This document shows positions 1-7,245 of a stretch of DNA of 64,000 nucleotides, in pieces (position 1 is the first letter of the stretch; each line of letters begins with the position of its first letter). The DNA lies in the NCBI RefSeq assembly GCF_007641255.1, contig NZ_CP036259.1:2108001-2172000 (forward strand). Reading direction: 5' to 3'. The stretch comes from Sporomusa termitida (GTDB taxonomy: Bacteria; Bacillota; Negativicutes; Sporomusales; Sporomusaceae). The position numbers and the translations under genes were made by a program. The notes below the pieces were generated by a model. The model had not been told where the DNA came from. It ran no database searches and worked only from the letters and a program-made list of their open reading frames with translations.

Positions 1-80
1 GTGGCAATCTCCTGATCACGGATGTTATCTAAGATGCGTGGATCATATACGCCTGTTCCGCCAATGATGGCAATTTTCAT
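1..80 (-). CDS. S-methyl-5'-thioadenosine phosphorylase-like, N-terminus only (partial)
   Basis: Only the first 26 codons lie in the window; the gene continues past position 1. The ATG at 80-78 is preceded by a G-rich ribosome binding site (GGGGG). The start of the protein reads MKIAIIGGTGVYDPRIL, which matches the phosphate-binding glycine loop at the N-terminus of the MTA/MTI phosphorylase branch of purine nucleoside phosphorylases. These enzymes cleave methylthioadenosine or methylthioinosine in methionine salvage. The fragment is too short to tell the MTA from the MTI enzyme. Confidence 0.6.
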   Translation of the reverse strand, partial: MKIAIIGGTGVYDPRILDNIRDQEIA

Positions 81-95
81 AATGTATCCCCCTGC

Positions 96-743
96 CTATT
101 CATTATTTATGCCGCAAATATCAAGCAAGTCTTCCATAGTGTTAAGTACATAATCAGGCTTTTCAGCTAACAGGTCTTGCCAATCGAGGCGGGTCCAGCG
201 GACTGCCGCTGTTTTTACCCCGGCGGCGCGCGCACTGGCCAAATCAAAAGGACTATCCCCGACCATCAGGCACTCGGCTGGTGCCTGCTTAATGTGTGCC
301 AGCGCCAGTTGTACAGGCTCAGGATCAGGTTTATGCCGGCGGCATTCCTCGTGGCCGATGACAACAGAGAAATATTTGGCCATGTCAAACAGGCGCAGTC
401 CGCGGATGGCCGTGGCTTTAGTTTTTGAAGTCACAATCGCCATTAGTAAGCCCGCATTGTATAGTTTGTGAATGGCTTCAGCAATGCCGGCAAAGCCGGT
501 TGTCAGCTGATCGTGGTGGGCCAGATTGAATTCTCGGTAGGTGGTAATTAAAGCTTCAACCTTATCAGGGCCATAATACTCCATGGCATCTTTGAGCGGC
601 TTGCCAAAGAAAGCATAGATTTCCGGGGGCGTAAGCGGCTGCCCGTAATGCTGCGCAAAGGTGTGTTGAAAAGAGCGGACAATCAGGTTGGACGTATCAA
701 TCAATGTACCATCCAGATCAAATAAAATTCCCTTAATTTTCAA
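96..743 (-). CDS. HAD-superfamily phosphatase (PpaX/Gph-like)
   Basis: A 215-residue HAD hydrolase. Motif I is DLDGT with the nucleophile and acid/base Asp at residues 9 and 11; motif II is TS near 105; motif III is the Lys in HKPDP near 138; motif IV is GDSPFD near 162. An alpha-helical cap lies between motifs I and II. This is the layout of pyrophosphatase PpaX and phosphoglycolate phosphatase, and the substrate cannot be chosen from sequence. The start is taken as TTG at 743, because a perfect AGGAGG sits 5 bases upstream (749-754); a reading frame ten codons longer lacks such a site. It follows the MTA-phosphorylase-like gene's upstream side with a 15-base gap, so the two are probably co-transcribed. 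Confidence 0.85.
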   Translation of the reverse strand: MKIKGILFDLDGTLIDTSNLIVRSFQHTFAQHYGQPLTPPEIYAFFGKPLKDAMEYYGPDKVEALITTYREFNLAHHDQLTTGFAGIAEAIHKLYNAGLLMAIVTSKTKATAIRGLRLFDMAKYFSVVIGHEECRRHKPDPEPVQLALAHIKQAPAECLMVGDSPFDLASARAAGVKTAAVRWTRLDWQDLLAEKPDYVLNTMEDLLDICGINNE

Positions 744-771
744 TGTTGCCTCCTGCAAGCTTAATGTAACC

Positions 772-805
772 AAAACAGGAGCCTGAGTTTCAGGCCCCTG
801 TTTTT
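772..805 (-). terminator. Rho-independent terminator, possibly bidirectional
   Basis: A 12-bp stem with one mismatch (arms 774-786 and 790-802) and a 3-base loop. Read on the minus strand it ends in TTTT, and on the plus strand in TTTTT. It sits between the TIGR04086 gene and the HAD gene and would end transcripts coming from the former. Confidence 0.6.
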
Positions 806-1006
806 GCTCAGGTTATTGGCAGACAAATAGTCTCTGCCAGCTTATTAGATAATGAGCCGGAATTCATATGGTGTTTGATTTTCACAGATGCTGCCATTGG
901 AATACAAAATAAATTAACTTAATGGTTCTCCGGCGGGTTTCACTTTGATTCCTTAGTATAGAAATTCAAGCTTATTGGCCGAATCCCTGCAATTCATTAC
1001 TAAAAA

Positions 1007-1423
1007 TTACAAATTTACGCCAATAAAACCACCCAGCGCTCCAGCCAGGCTGCCGGCGGCAAATTTATTACTCAGCATCAGCCAGGATATTTGTTCCTGA
1101 CCCAATTCTAACCCGATACCTACCGAGAACAGTACATAGATTATGCCGACAGCACCACCGATAATCAAGCCTTTGGCCGCTACCTGCCTGGCGGCATAGA
1201 TGCTGCCGACAAAAATGCTGGTGGTTGTTACCGCGACCATAATATATTCGATATAGGTATCAATAAATCTATTTTCGGATATCAGGCTAATCAAAGAAAG
1301 GAGTAGGGCACAAACAAGCGATACACCTATGCTAACGGCAACTCCTTTAAAAATAGCCAGAGGTATATTGGTAATACGCGGAGTTTGCGGGTAGTTTCTT
1401 GTCCGTCTGGAAACTTTGGCCAT
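1007..1423 (-). CDS. TIGR04086 family (DUF3792) membrane protein
   Basis: A 138-residue protein with a short basic N-terminus (MAKVSRRTRN) and four predicted membrane segments at roughly residues 24-48, 58-78, 85-108 and 118-137. The length, topology and glycine-rich final helix (AGSLAGALGGFIG) match the TIGR04086/DUF3792 family found in spore-forming Firmicutes. Its function is not known. The start is supported by AGGAGGG eight bases upstream. It appears to be a single-gene unit: a gap of over 200 bases with a terminator follows it, and surE lies upstream on the same strand. Confidence 0.75.
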   Translation of the reverse strand: MAKVSRRTRNYPQTPRITNIPLAIFKGVAVSIGVSLVCALLLSLISLISENRFIDTYIEYIMVAVTTTSIFVGSIYAARQVAAKGLIIGGAVGIIYVLFSVGIGLELGQEQISWLMLSNKFAAGSLAGALGGFIGVNL

Positions 1424-1499
1424 AGTACTCCCTCCTGAACAGTCTTTTACTGTAAATTATGCAAATGGACAGCCAAATATGCCGGACTCAACGATAACT

Positions 1500-2258
1500 T
1501 TATAACTCCCAGGTCTCCATTGCCTTTATTATGCCATAATTGGTCAGATCAAAATGTATTGGCGTAATTGATACCCGACCGTTTTTGACAGCGATAATAT
1601 CAGTATCCGGGTCATTCTCACTTTCTGATACCTTGCCGCTCATCCAATAATAGATGCGTCCGCGGGGATCCTGCCGCCGTTCAAAGGTGTTCTCATAGCT
1701 GCGAACACCAAGCTTGGTGACCGCAATGCCTTTAAACTGCTCTTCCTTCAGTGCCGGTACATTGACATTAAGCAAAGTATTAGGCGGTAAACATTTAGTA
1801 ACCATTTTCTCCACGATTTTCCGGGCCATTTTAGCTGCCGGCATGAAATCAAACGGTTGCCAGCTGTCCAGCGACATGGCTATCGCCGGCAGTCCATGTA
1901 ATGCGCCTTCAATTGCGGCACTGACTGTACCTGAATAGAGTATATCAGTACCTAAATTTGAACCGTGATTGATTCCCGACACAATGATATCCGGCCTGTC
2001 ATCTGTAAGCAGAGCCTCTAAGGCAACTTTGACACAGTCGGTTGGTGTGCCGCCAACCCGCCAGGCGCATATTGCCGGGGTATCAATGCAGTGGGTATCA
2101 ACCCATATTGGATGATGTACAGTAATTGCCTGGCTTGATGCGCTTTTTTCGCTGTCGGGGGCGACTACTGTAATTCTGGCAATCTGGGATAATTCCAGCC
2201 ATAGCGCCTTTATTCCTGGAGCATTGATGCCGTCATCATTGGTTAACAGTATATGCAA
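1500..2258 (-). CDS. surE: 5'/3'-nucleotidase SurE
   Basis: SurE is a metal-dependent nucleoside monophosphate phosphatase. The 252-residue product opens MHILLTNDDG, with the metal-binding Asp pair at 8-9, and carries the conserved GINHGSNLGTD segment near residue 95, which supplies further ligands and substrate contacts. Its length is normal for the family. The start codon is TTG, backed by GGGAGG seven to eight bases upstream (2265-2273). It lies 19 bases after queE, so queD-queE-surE probably form one transcript. Confidence 0.95.
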   Translation of the reverse strand: MHILLTNDDGINAPGIKALWLELSQIARITVVAPDSEKSASSQAITVHHPIWVDTHCIDTPAICAWRVGGTPTDCVKVALEALLTDDRPDIIVSGINHGSNLGTDILYSGTVSAAIEGALHGLPAIAMSLDSWQPFDFMPAAKMARKIVEKMVTKCLPPNTLLNVNVPALKEEQFKGIAVTKLGVRSYENTFERRQDPRGRIYYWMSGKVSESENDPDTDIIAVKNGRVSITPIHFDLTNYGIIKAMETWEL

Positions 2259-2277
2259 GCACAGTTCCTCCCATCAA

Positions 2278-3009
2278 CTATAATTGACCCATAAATTTAT
2301 GGGTCTGGGGAATTACCCTAACGTTTTCAAGCTGTTTAAGCGCTTCAGCCTGGTAAGCCAGCATGATATCCGGTGTAACGGCTGTAGAGGCATTACACGG
2401 AGTAACCGGTTGCAGGATGAACGGAATGCTGGTGCGGACTGCGGCAACCAGATCAATCGCTTGTTTAAACTCATGCTCGCCGGTTTGGCCGGTGATAACC
2501 AGCTTGACAAAAACCTCTTTATCTTTAGCTGTTGCCAGACGTAAAAACTCATAATGTTGCTGCCAGTATGAATTGCCGGTAACGCTGGGTAGTTTTAGAT
2601 CCATACTGATAATATGTATATATGGCAGTACCAGTGCCAGTTTTTCCACCAAAGTGCCGTTGGTTTCAAGATATATCGGGCTGTTAAGCTGGGGGGCCAG
2701 CCGGATAATGCTCTCTGCTTGCCCCAAGGGCTCGCCGCCGGTCAAACTGATGGAATGGTGTCTAACGGTTAAGAACGAATTAATTCGCCGGGCAAGATCC
2801 GCAATCGGCACCGGGTTCGTTATTTTTTCAAAAATCCTCTGGCCGGGAACAGTCTCAACCAGTGCGTGACCGCAGAGGGTGCGGGAAGCAGGGGTGTCGC
2901 AATAATCACAAGCTAAATTGCAACCGGCAAAGCGGACAAATATCTGGCGTGTCCCGACATATAAACCTTCTCCCTGAATCGAAGAAAAAAGTTCGATAAT
3001 ATTGGCCAT
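2278..3009 (-). CDS. queE: 7-carboxy-7-deazaguanine synthase QueE
   Basis: A radical-SAM enzyme of queuosine/7-deazaguanine synthesis that turns 6-carboxytetrahydropterin into 7-carboxy-7-deazaguanine. The [4Fe-4S] motif CX3CX2C is at Cys30, Cys34 and Cys37, and the N-terminal IQGEG signature is present at 11-15. A glycine-rich SLTGGEPL segment near residue 90 contacts SAM. The length of 243 residues is typical. It is preceded by queD with a 3-base gap, so the two consecutive pathway enzymes are translationally coupled. queC and queF are not in the window. Confidence 0.95.
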   Translation of the reverse strand: MANIIELFSSIQGEGLYVGTRQIFVRFAGCNLACDYCDTPASRTLCGHALVETVPGQRIFEKITNPVPIADLARRINSFLTVRHHSISLTGGEPLGQAESIIRLAPQLNSPIYLETNGTLVEKLALVLPYIHIISMDLKLPSVTGNSYWQQHYEFLRLATAKDKEVFVKLVITGQTGEHEFKQAIDLVAAVRTSIPFILQPVTPCNASTAVTPDIMLAYQAEALKQLENVRVIPQTHKFMGQL

Positions 3010-3012
3010 GGC

Positions 3013-3390
3013 TTACCCCTGCGGCCAGTATTTGACAGCTGAACGCGGTGATTCCCATATTTGGACACTGCGAACCTTAATACTATGCTGAAAGGCAGGG
3101 TTAGCGGCCAGCGTGTCGTAAATATATTTTGCAATATGCTCTGCCGTCGGGGGGACTGATTCAAATTCCGGCAGGTCGTTGAGGAAGTAGTGATCAAGGT
3201 TATCGATCACTTTGCCAACCTCGGCTTTAAGCTCCTTAAAATCCATAACCATCCCGAGCTGGTTAAGTTCGTGACCGTAGACTGTCACCTCCACTTTCCA
3301 GTTATGACCGTGTAACCGGCAGCATTTGCCGGGGTAATCAGGCAGCTGATGGGCAGCCTCAAATTCCGCAATAATGGTCAAATCATACAT
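3013..3390 (-). CDS. queD: 6-carboxy-5,6,7,8-tetrahydropterin synthase QueD
   Basis: QueD converts dihydroneopterin triphosphate into 6-carboxytetrahydropterin, the step before QueE. The 125-residue protein has the T-fold family's zinc ligands: His14 (AAHQL) and the HGH pair at 27-29. The catalytic Cys is at 23 or 24. The ATG is preceded by GAGGAGG eight bases upstream. It is the first gene after the glycosyltransferase terminator and opens the queD-queE-surE run. I looked for a preQ1 riboswitch in the 117-base leader and did not recognise one. Confidence 0.95.
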   Translation of the reverse strand: MYDLTIIAEFEAAHQLPDYPGKCCRLHGHNWKVEVTVYGHELNQLGMVMDFKELKAEVGKVIDNLDHYFLNDLPEFESVPPTAEHIAKYIYDTLAANPAFQHSIKVRSVQIWESPRSAVKYWPQG

Positions 3391-3481
3391 GGTAAAATAC
3401 CTCCTCGAATAATAGGTTTAATCAGCTGTGACAGAAATATACTTGCAGCAGCATTAGGTGGCAGGCAATCTTACTATATAC

Positions 3482-3506
3482 AAAAAAAGATGAGCGTGAA
3501 CTCACC
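3482..3506 (-). terminator. Rho-independent terminator after the GT2 gene
   Basis: Immediately after the TAA of the GT2 gene, a 6-bp stem (arms 3489-3494 and 3501-3506, one G-U pair) is followed on the minus strand by seven T residues. Confidence 0.65.
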
Positions 3507-3507
3507 T

Positions 3508-4791
3508 TTATTTGATGGCCTGCTTACTTAAGAGGTTTTCCTTGGTAAACTCGTCCGAATTATTTAGCAGCATATCGCGATAGCTTATACTGCGGGTATG
3601 TTCAGTGTGGCTCCAGTTCCGGTCATTCCGGTGCAGAAATCCCAGGAAAGTAATGGGTATCCAGCTATAGACAAACAGCGGATAAAGAAGTAAGTAGAAC
3701 CAGGTCTTCCAGTTGGCTCGGATTTTTGCCAGTATTAAAATTGGAAAAACATATTGGCCAATAAAAATAATCCGCCATACTTCAATGGGTAAAACCATAT
3801 AGAGTATATTCGTATAGAAAGGAACAATATGGTACACATAGCTCAAAATGACGAATGTTGTTGACAAGATTAAAAAATGTGGCTGGACCAGATGCAGGAC
3901 ACCATCCAAAATTCTTATGTCCCGCCGCCTTATTCCCTCAGCCAGCAGCTTAGGGATATATCTCCCGGCTACATCAAAATGTCCCTGTGCCCAGCGTTTG
4001 CGCTGCTTACAGGATTGCATGAAAGTAAGTGGCTTTTCATCATACACGATAGCGTCATGGGCCCAGGTAGTACGAATGCCAATTAACAGTGTTTTCATGG
4101 TAAACTCCATATCTTCTGTAAGACAGGTAGCTCCCCAGCCAAACTTTTTCAGGATATCGGCGGAAATACACATCCCGGTACCGCCGAGAACACTTGATAG
4201 GCCAAGATTATACTTGGCCAGATGCCAAATATGGTTGACAACCCAGAAAGAAATGGCAAAAGTTGCGGCTATCCAGGTATCATTGGGGTTTTTGGCATTC
4301 AGGTAACCCTGAATAACTTTTTCTCCCTTGCAGAGACGGTTGTTCATTTCACTTAAAAAATTAGGATCAACGAGATTATCAGCATCAAAAACCACTACCG
4401 CATCATATTGTTTTTTTAGTGCAAACAGCTTCTCAAACATCCATTCCATGGCATAGCCTTTACCCCGCTGCTCCAGGTTGAACCGCTCATACACCAGAGC
4501 CCCGGCGTTTCTGGCGATCTGGGCGGTGCTGTCTTTGCAATTGTCGGCTACAACATAAATGTCATACAGCTCTTGCGGATAATTGAGCACATGCAGGTTT
4601 TCCACCAGCTGCCCGATTACTTGTTCCTCATTATGGGCTGCAACTATAACAGCAAAGGTATTCTTGGGCGTGGTTATTTTATCCTCATGCCTTTTCCAGA
4701 TTCCAAAAAAGGCGATGATAAAATAGTACAACGTGAAAAATACAATAATAAGCTGCATGGGGATCATTATGTAATCAAAAATGTAATTCAT
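3508..4791 (-). CDS. Membrane-bound family 2 glycosyltransferase
   Basis: A 427-residue GT2 enzyme of the processive type seen in polysaccharide synthases. One membrane helix lies near residues 10-31. The catalytic domain carries the nucleotide-sugar DAD motif at 136-138, the TED acid near 225 and a QRKRW (QxxRW) motif at 263-267. At least three more helices follow in the C-terminal 130 residues. The family transfers sugar from UDP- or GDP-sugars to a polymer or lipid at the cytoplasmic membrane; the product here is unknown, and no other polysaccharide genes are adjacent. I start at the ATG at 4791, which has GGGAG about eight bases upstream; a longer reading starting with TTG at 4836 lacks support. 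Confidence 0.85.
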   Translation of the reverse strand: MNYIFDYIMIPMQLIIVFFTLYYFIIAFFGIWKRHEDKITTPKNTFAVIVAAHNEEQVIGQLVENLHVLNYPQELYDIYVVADNCKDSTAQIARNAGALVYERFNLEQRGKGYAMEWMFEKLFALKKQYDAVVVFDADNLVDPNFLSEMNNRLCKGEKVIQGYLNAKNPNDTWIAATFAISFWVVNHIWHLAKYNLGLSSVLGGTGMCISADILKKFGWGATCLTEDMEFTMKTLLIGIRTTWAHDAIVYDEKPLTFMQSCKQRKRWAQGHFDVAGRYIPKLLAEGIRRRDIRILDGVLHLVQPHFLILSTTFVILSYVYHIVPFYTNILYMVLPIEVWRIIFIGQYVFPILILAKIRANWKTWFYLLLYPLFVYSWIPITFLGFLHRNDRNWSHTEHTRSISYRDMLLNNSDEFTKENLLSKQAIK

Positions 4792-4833
4792 GGACGATTC
4801 TCCCTTGTTAAATCCTATCAGGCAACATGATCC

Positions 4834-4849
4834 CAATAGGACCTATTGA
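4834..4849. repeat. Short palindrome upstream of the GT2 gene
   Basis: CAATAGG and CCTATTG flank a single central base, about 45 bases before the GT2 start codon. It has the form of an operator for a dimeric regulator, but no regulator gene lies nearby. Confidence 0.3.
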
Positions 4850-4916
4850 GCGGTTTTCCTCAAACCTGCTTTGATCTTGTTAAAAGGTTAACTTTCTGCT
4901 CTGTGTCTAAGGAAGA

Positions 4917-4985
4917 AAATCTTTACCCTTAAAGGGCACAGGCGTTTCTGCCGGCATCCGGAGGACTTGGCACAAATCTAGTTTT
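4917..4985 (-). repeat. Dispersed intergenic repeat, degenerate copy
   Basis: Read on the minus strand, the segment contains TTGTGCCAAGTCCT, GGCAGAAACGCCTGTGC and AGGGTAAAG. These align, in the same order, with parts of the better preserved copies at 15692-15795 and 40847-40968. It occupies the 270-base gap between pssA and the GT2 gene, which otherwise shows no gene. Confidence 0.5.
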
Positions 4986-5063
4986 TCTAATAAATAATAT
5001 GCATATGTTTCGTTTACATGTTTATTTTTCCTGCTTGTTAACGCCCAGGAATAAATTAAGTGA

Positions 5064-5735
5064 TCAGTGACGAGCAAACACACCAAATAAAGTATTCAAA
5101 ATGCCGAATAAGGAATAAACAAAAAACGGCACAAATAATACTGCATTAAGGGTTAAGGTCAAAATATATATGCCTACAGCGACCGCTATTACCGCCGGCA
5201 CTAACCGCAGGGGCTCGCCGCCCTTTCCTTTAAAATCAGGGTATCTGATTGTACTTACCATCAGATACGCAAAAATAGCTACCATTAAAGGAAATATCCA
5301 ACCGGCAGGCTTCAGGCCCACCATGACAAAAGTTGCCACAACACAGCCGGCCGTAGGAATGGGCAGACCCATAAAATAACCTTTGACACTGCCTGTATTC
5401 ACATTAAATCTGGCTAAGCGCAGCGCCCCACAGGTTGCGAAAGCAGCGGCAATTATGTAACCGGCTGTGCCAAAATCTTTGAGCATAAAGGCGTAGGCTA
5501 AAATAGCAGGGGCTACGCCAAAGGATACCAGATCGCACAAGGAATCAAGTTCTTTACCAAAATCACTGCTTACACCAAAGTAGCGGGCCACCCGGCCGTC
5601 AAGGCCGTCTGCAACCAGCGCCGCTATAATAAATAACGCTGCTGCGGTAAATTCACCCTGAAAGGTAAAGATAATGGCAAACATGCCTAACACGATGTTG
5701 ACTGCTGTTAATATATTAGGAATAGCATTTCTCAC
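5064..5735 (-). CDS. pssA: CDP-diacylglycerol-serine O-phosphatidyltransferase
   Basis: This integral membrane enzyme makes phosphatidylserine from CDP-diacylglycerol and serine. The CDP-alcohol phosphotransferase signature DGx2ARx8Gx3Dx3D is complete, at residues 46-68 (Asp46, Gly47, Ala50, Arg51, Gly60, Asp64, Asp68). Around six hydrophobic helices fill the 223 residues. The start is GTG at 5735, overlapping the TGA of psd by four bases, a strong sign of translational coupling. Together psd and pssA supply phosphatidylethanolamine. Confidence 0.93.
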   Translation of the reverse strand: MRNAIPNILTAVNIVLGMFAIIFTFQGEFTAAALFIIAALVADGLDGRVARYFGVSSDFGKELDSLCDLVSFGVAPAILAYAFMLKDFGTAGYIIAAAFATCGALRLARFNVNTGSVKGYFMGLPIPTAGCVVATFVMVGLKPAGWIFPLMVAIFAYLMVSTIRYPDFKGKGGEPLRLVPAVIAVAVGIYILTLTLNAVLFVPFFVYSLFGILNTLFGVFARH

Positions 5736-6373
5736 TGTTCCTTTAACCTCCCTATTACGGTAATTCCGCCTTTAACTCTGTCCCCCTTTTTTACAAGTAT
5801 GTCAACTGTTGTCGGTACAATAAGTTCGGTACACGACCCGAATTTGATCAGTCCGTAGCGTTCACCCTGCTGCAGGACACTGCCCAGGGTGACCCAGGAT
5901 ACAATGCGTCGTGCCAGGATACCGGCGATTTGCGTAACTAAAACCCGCATCCGGCTGTTTTCTAAACCAATAGCGTGACGTTCATTCTCACAGGCGGCGG
6001 CCTCTTTATAGGCAGGCTTAAATCTACCGCAGGTATATTGCTGGAATTTAATCTCACCGTTAATCGGACTGCGATTGACATGCACGTCAAATACAGAGAG
6101 AAAAATTGTCACCTTAAGACTCTGTTCATTAAGAAACAGATCGTCGTACACCTCGCTGACGCCCATTACTTTACCGTCGGCAGGCGATACGATCAAATTG
6201 TTGTCTAGCGGAACATCACGTTTGGGATTGCGGAAAAAGAAGGTAACAAAAGCCGTTAATATACCAGGGATAATCGCCCAATACAAGCCAAGGGTTAAGC
6301 CAGCAATAACAGTGATTAGGCCAAGTAGTGCAATATAAATATATCCTTCTTTAACAACAGGAGTTTTTACCAT
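5732..6373 (-). CDS. psd: Phosphatidylserine decarboxylase proenzyme
   Basis: Psd decarboxylates phosphatidylserine to phosphatidylethanolamine with a pyruvoyl cofactor made by self-cleavage. The protein is of the short (about 213-residue) class with one or two N-terminal membrane helices (residues 10-47). The conserved SPADGKV (63-69) and DVHVNRSP (96-103) segments hold the catalytic Asp and His. The cleavage site is Gly179-Ser180 in FGSC; the residue after Ser is Cys, where the E. coli enzyme has LGST. It is the first gene of the psd-pssA pair, with GGAGGTGG before the ATG. Confidence 0.92.
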   Translation of the reverse strand: MVKTPVVKEGYIYIALLGLITVIAGLTLGLYWAIIPGILTAFVTFFFRNPKRDVPLDNNLIVSPADGKVMGVSEVYDDLFLNEQSLKVTIFLSVFDVHVNRSPINGEIKFQQYTCGRFKPAYKEAAACENERHAIGLENSRMRVLVTQIAGILARRIVSWVTLGSVLQQGERYGLIKFGSCTELIVPTTVDILVKKGDRVKGGITVIGRLKEQ

Positions 6374-6461
6374 CTATCCACCTCCCTGAGAAAACCTCCT
6401 ATTAAGTACTAACCAAAAAGCAAGTTCAGTATATCAGTATAATATAGTTGGTTTACTTTGT

Positions 6462-7190
6462 CTAACATTTTTTGTCGAACATAACCTTAAGGGCAAAACG
6501 GGGTAAAGCTATCATCCTGATGATACGCTGTGGCTGCCGGATTAAGCGGAACAGCCATTCCAGGCCACAGCGCTGCATCCAGGCCGGGGCACGTTTCACA
6601 GTACCGGCCATTACATCAAAAGTTCCGCCTACGCCCATGCATACAGGAACATTCAGGCTGGATAAATTTTTTGCCAGCCATTTTTCCTGCCTGGGAACCC
6701 CTAAGGCTGCTAATAGAATATCTGGTTTGGCCGTTTTAATAGCTTCAATAATTTCCGGTTCATCCTGGGGCGTAAAAAAACCATCTCTTATACCGACGAT
6801 ACCAAGGCCCGGATAACGCTCGACCGCAACTTTTTTTGCCTTTTCAACAATGTCCGGCCGGCTGCCAAACAAAAACACACGATACCCTTGCCTGGCAGCA
6901 TGGGCCAGCAGGTTTTGTGAGAGGTCATAACCTGCGACCCGTTCTGGCATAGTATATCCTTGATGCCGTGCTGCCCATACAACACCGGCGCCGTCTGGTA
7001 CTACCAGAGCACATTGATTGAGGATGGCCGCCAATTCCTGGTCTTCTTGTGCCAGTATAACCATTTCCGCATTAGCGGTAGCGATCATATGGGGGTTCTT
7101 GCCGGCAATAAACTGTTCAAGCCTGGCTACCGCCTCCGGCATGGTTACAATATCAATCGCAATGTTTAAGACAGTTGCTTTAGTACTCAC
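6462..7190 (-). CDS. WecG/TagA/CpsF family glycosyltransferase
   Basis: A 242-residue GT26 glycosyltransferase. The family includes TagA, which adds N-acetylmannosamine to the lipid-linked GlcNAc in teichoic acid linkage-unit synthesis, and WecG of enterobacterial common antigen. Recognisable segments are TANAEM near 38-43, VPDGAGVVWA near 67, FLFGSRP near 105 and ALGVPRQEKW near 142. The start is GTG, with AAGGAG 11 bases upstream. No lipid-linkage operon surrounds it, so the acceptor cannot be named. Confidence 0.88.
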   Translation of the reverse strand: MSTKATVLNIAIDIVTMPEAVARLEQFIAGKNPHMIATANAEMVILAQEDQELAAILNQCALVVPDGAGVVWAARHQGYTMPERVAGYDLSQNLLAHAARQGYRVFLFGSRPDIVEKAKKVAVERYPGLGIVGIRDGFFTPQDEPEIIEAIKTAKPDILLAALGVPRQEKWLAKNLSSLNVPVCMGVGGTFDVMAGTVKRAPAWMQRCGLEWLFRLIRQPQRIIRMIALPRFALKVMFDKKC

Positions 7191-7245
7191 TGAGAATTTA
7201 ACTCCTTAAACTTTGTTTACTATCCTAGCACATTGTACCACAACT

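Noticed and set aside
3391-3481. preQ1 riboswitch before queD
   Set aside because: The leader lacks the conserved preQ1-I or preQ1-II sequences; the only hairpin found is the terminator of the upstream GT2 gene.
4895-4990. c-di-GMP (GEMM) riboswitch before the GT2 gene
   Set aside because: A CTCCGG-like stretch and GC-rich hairpins suggested it, but the conserved GEMM core is missing and the sequence fits the dispersed repeat.
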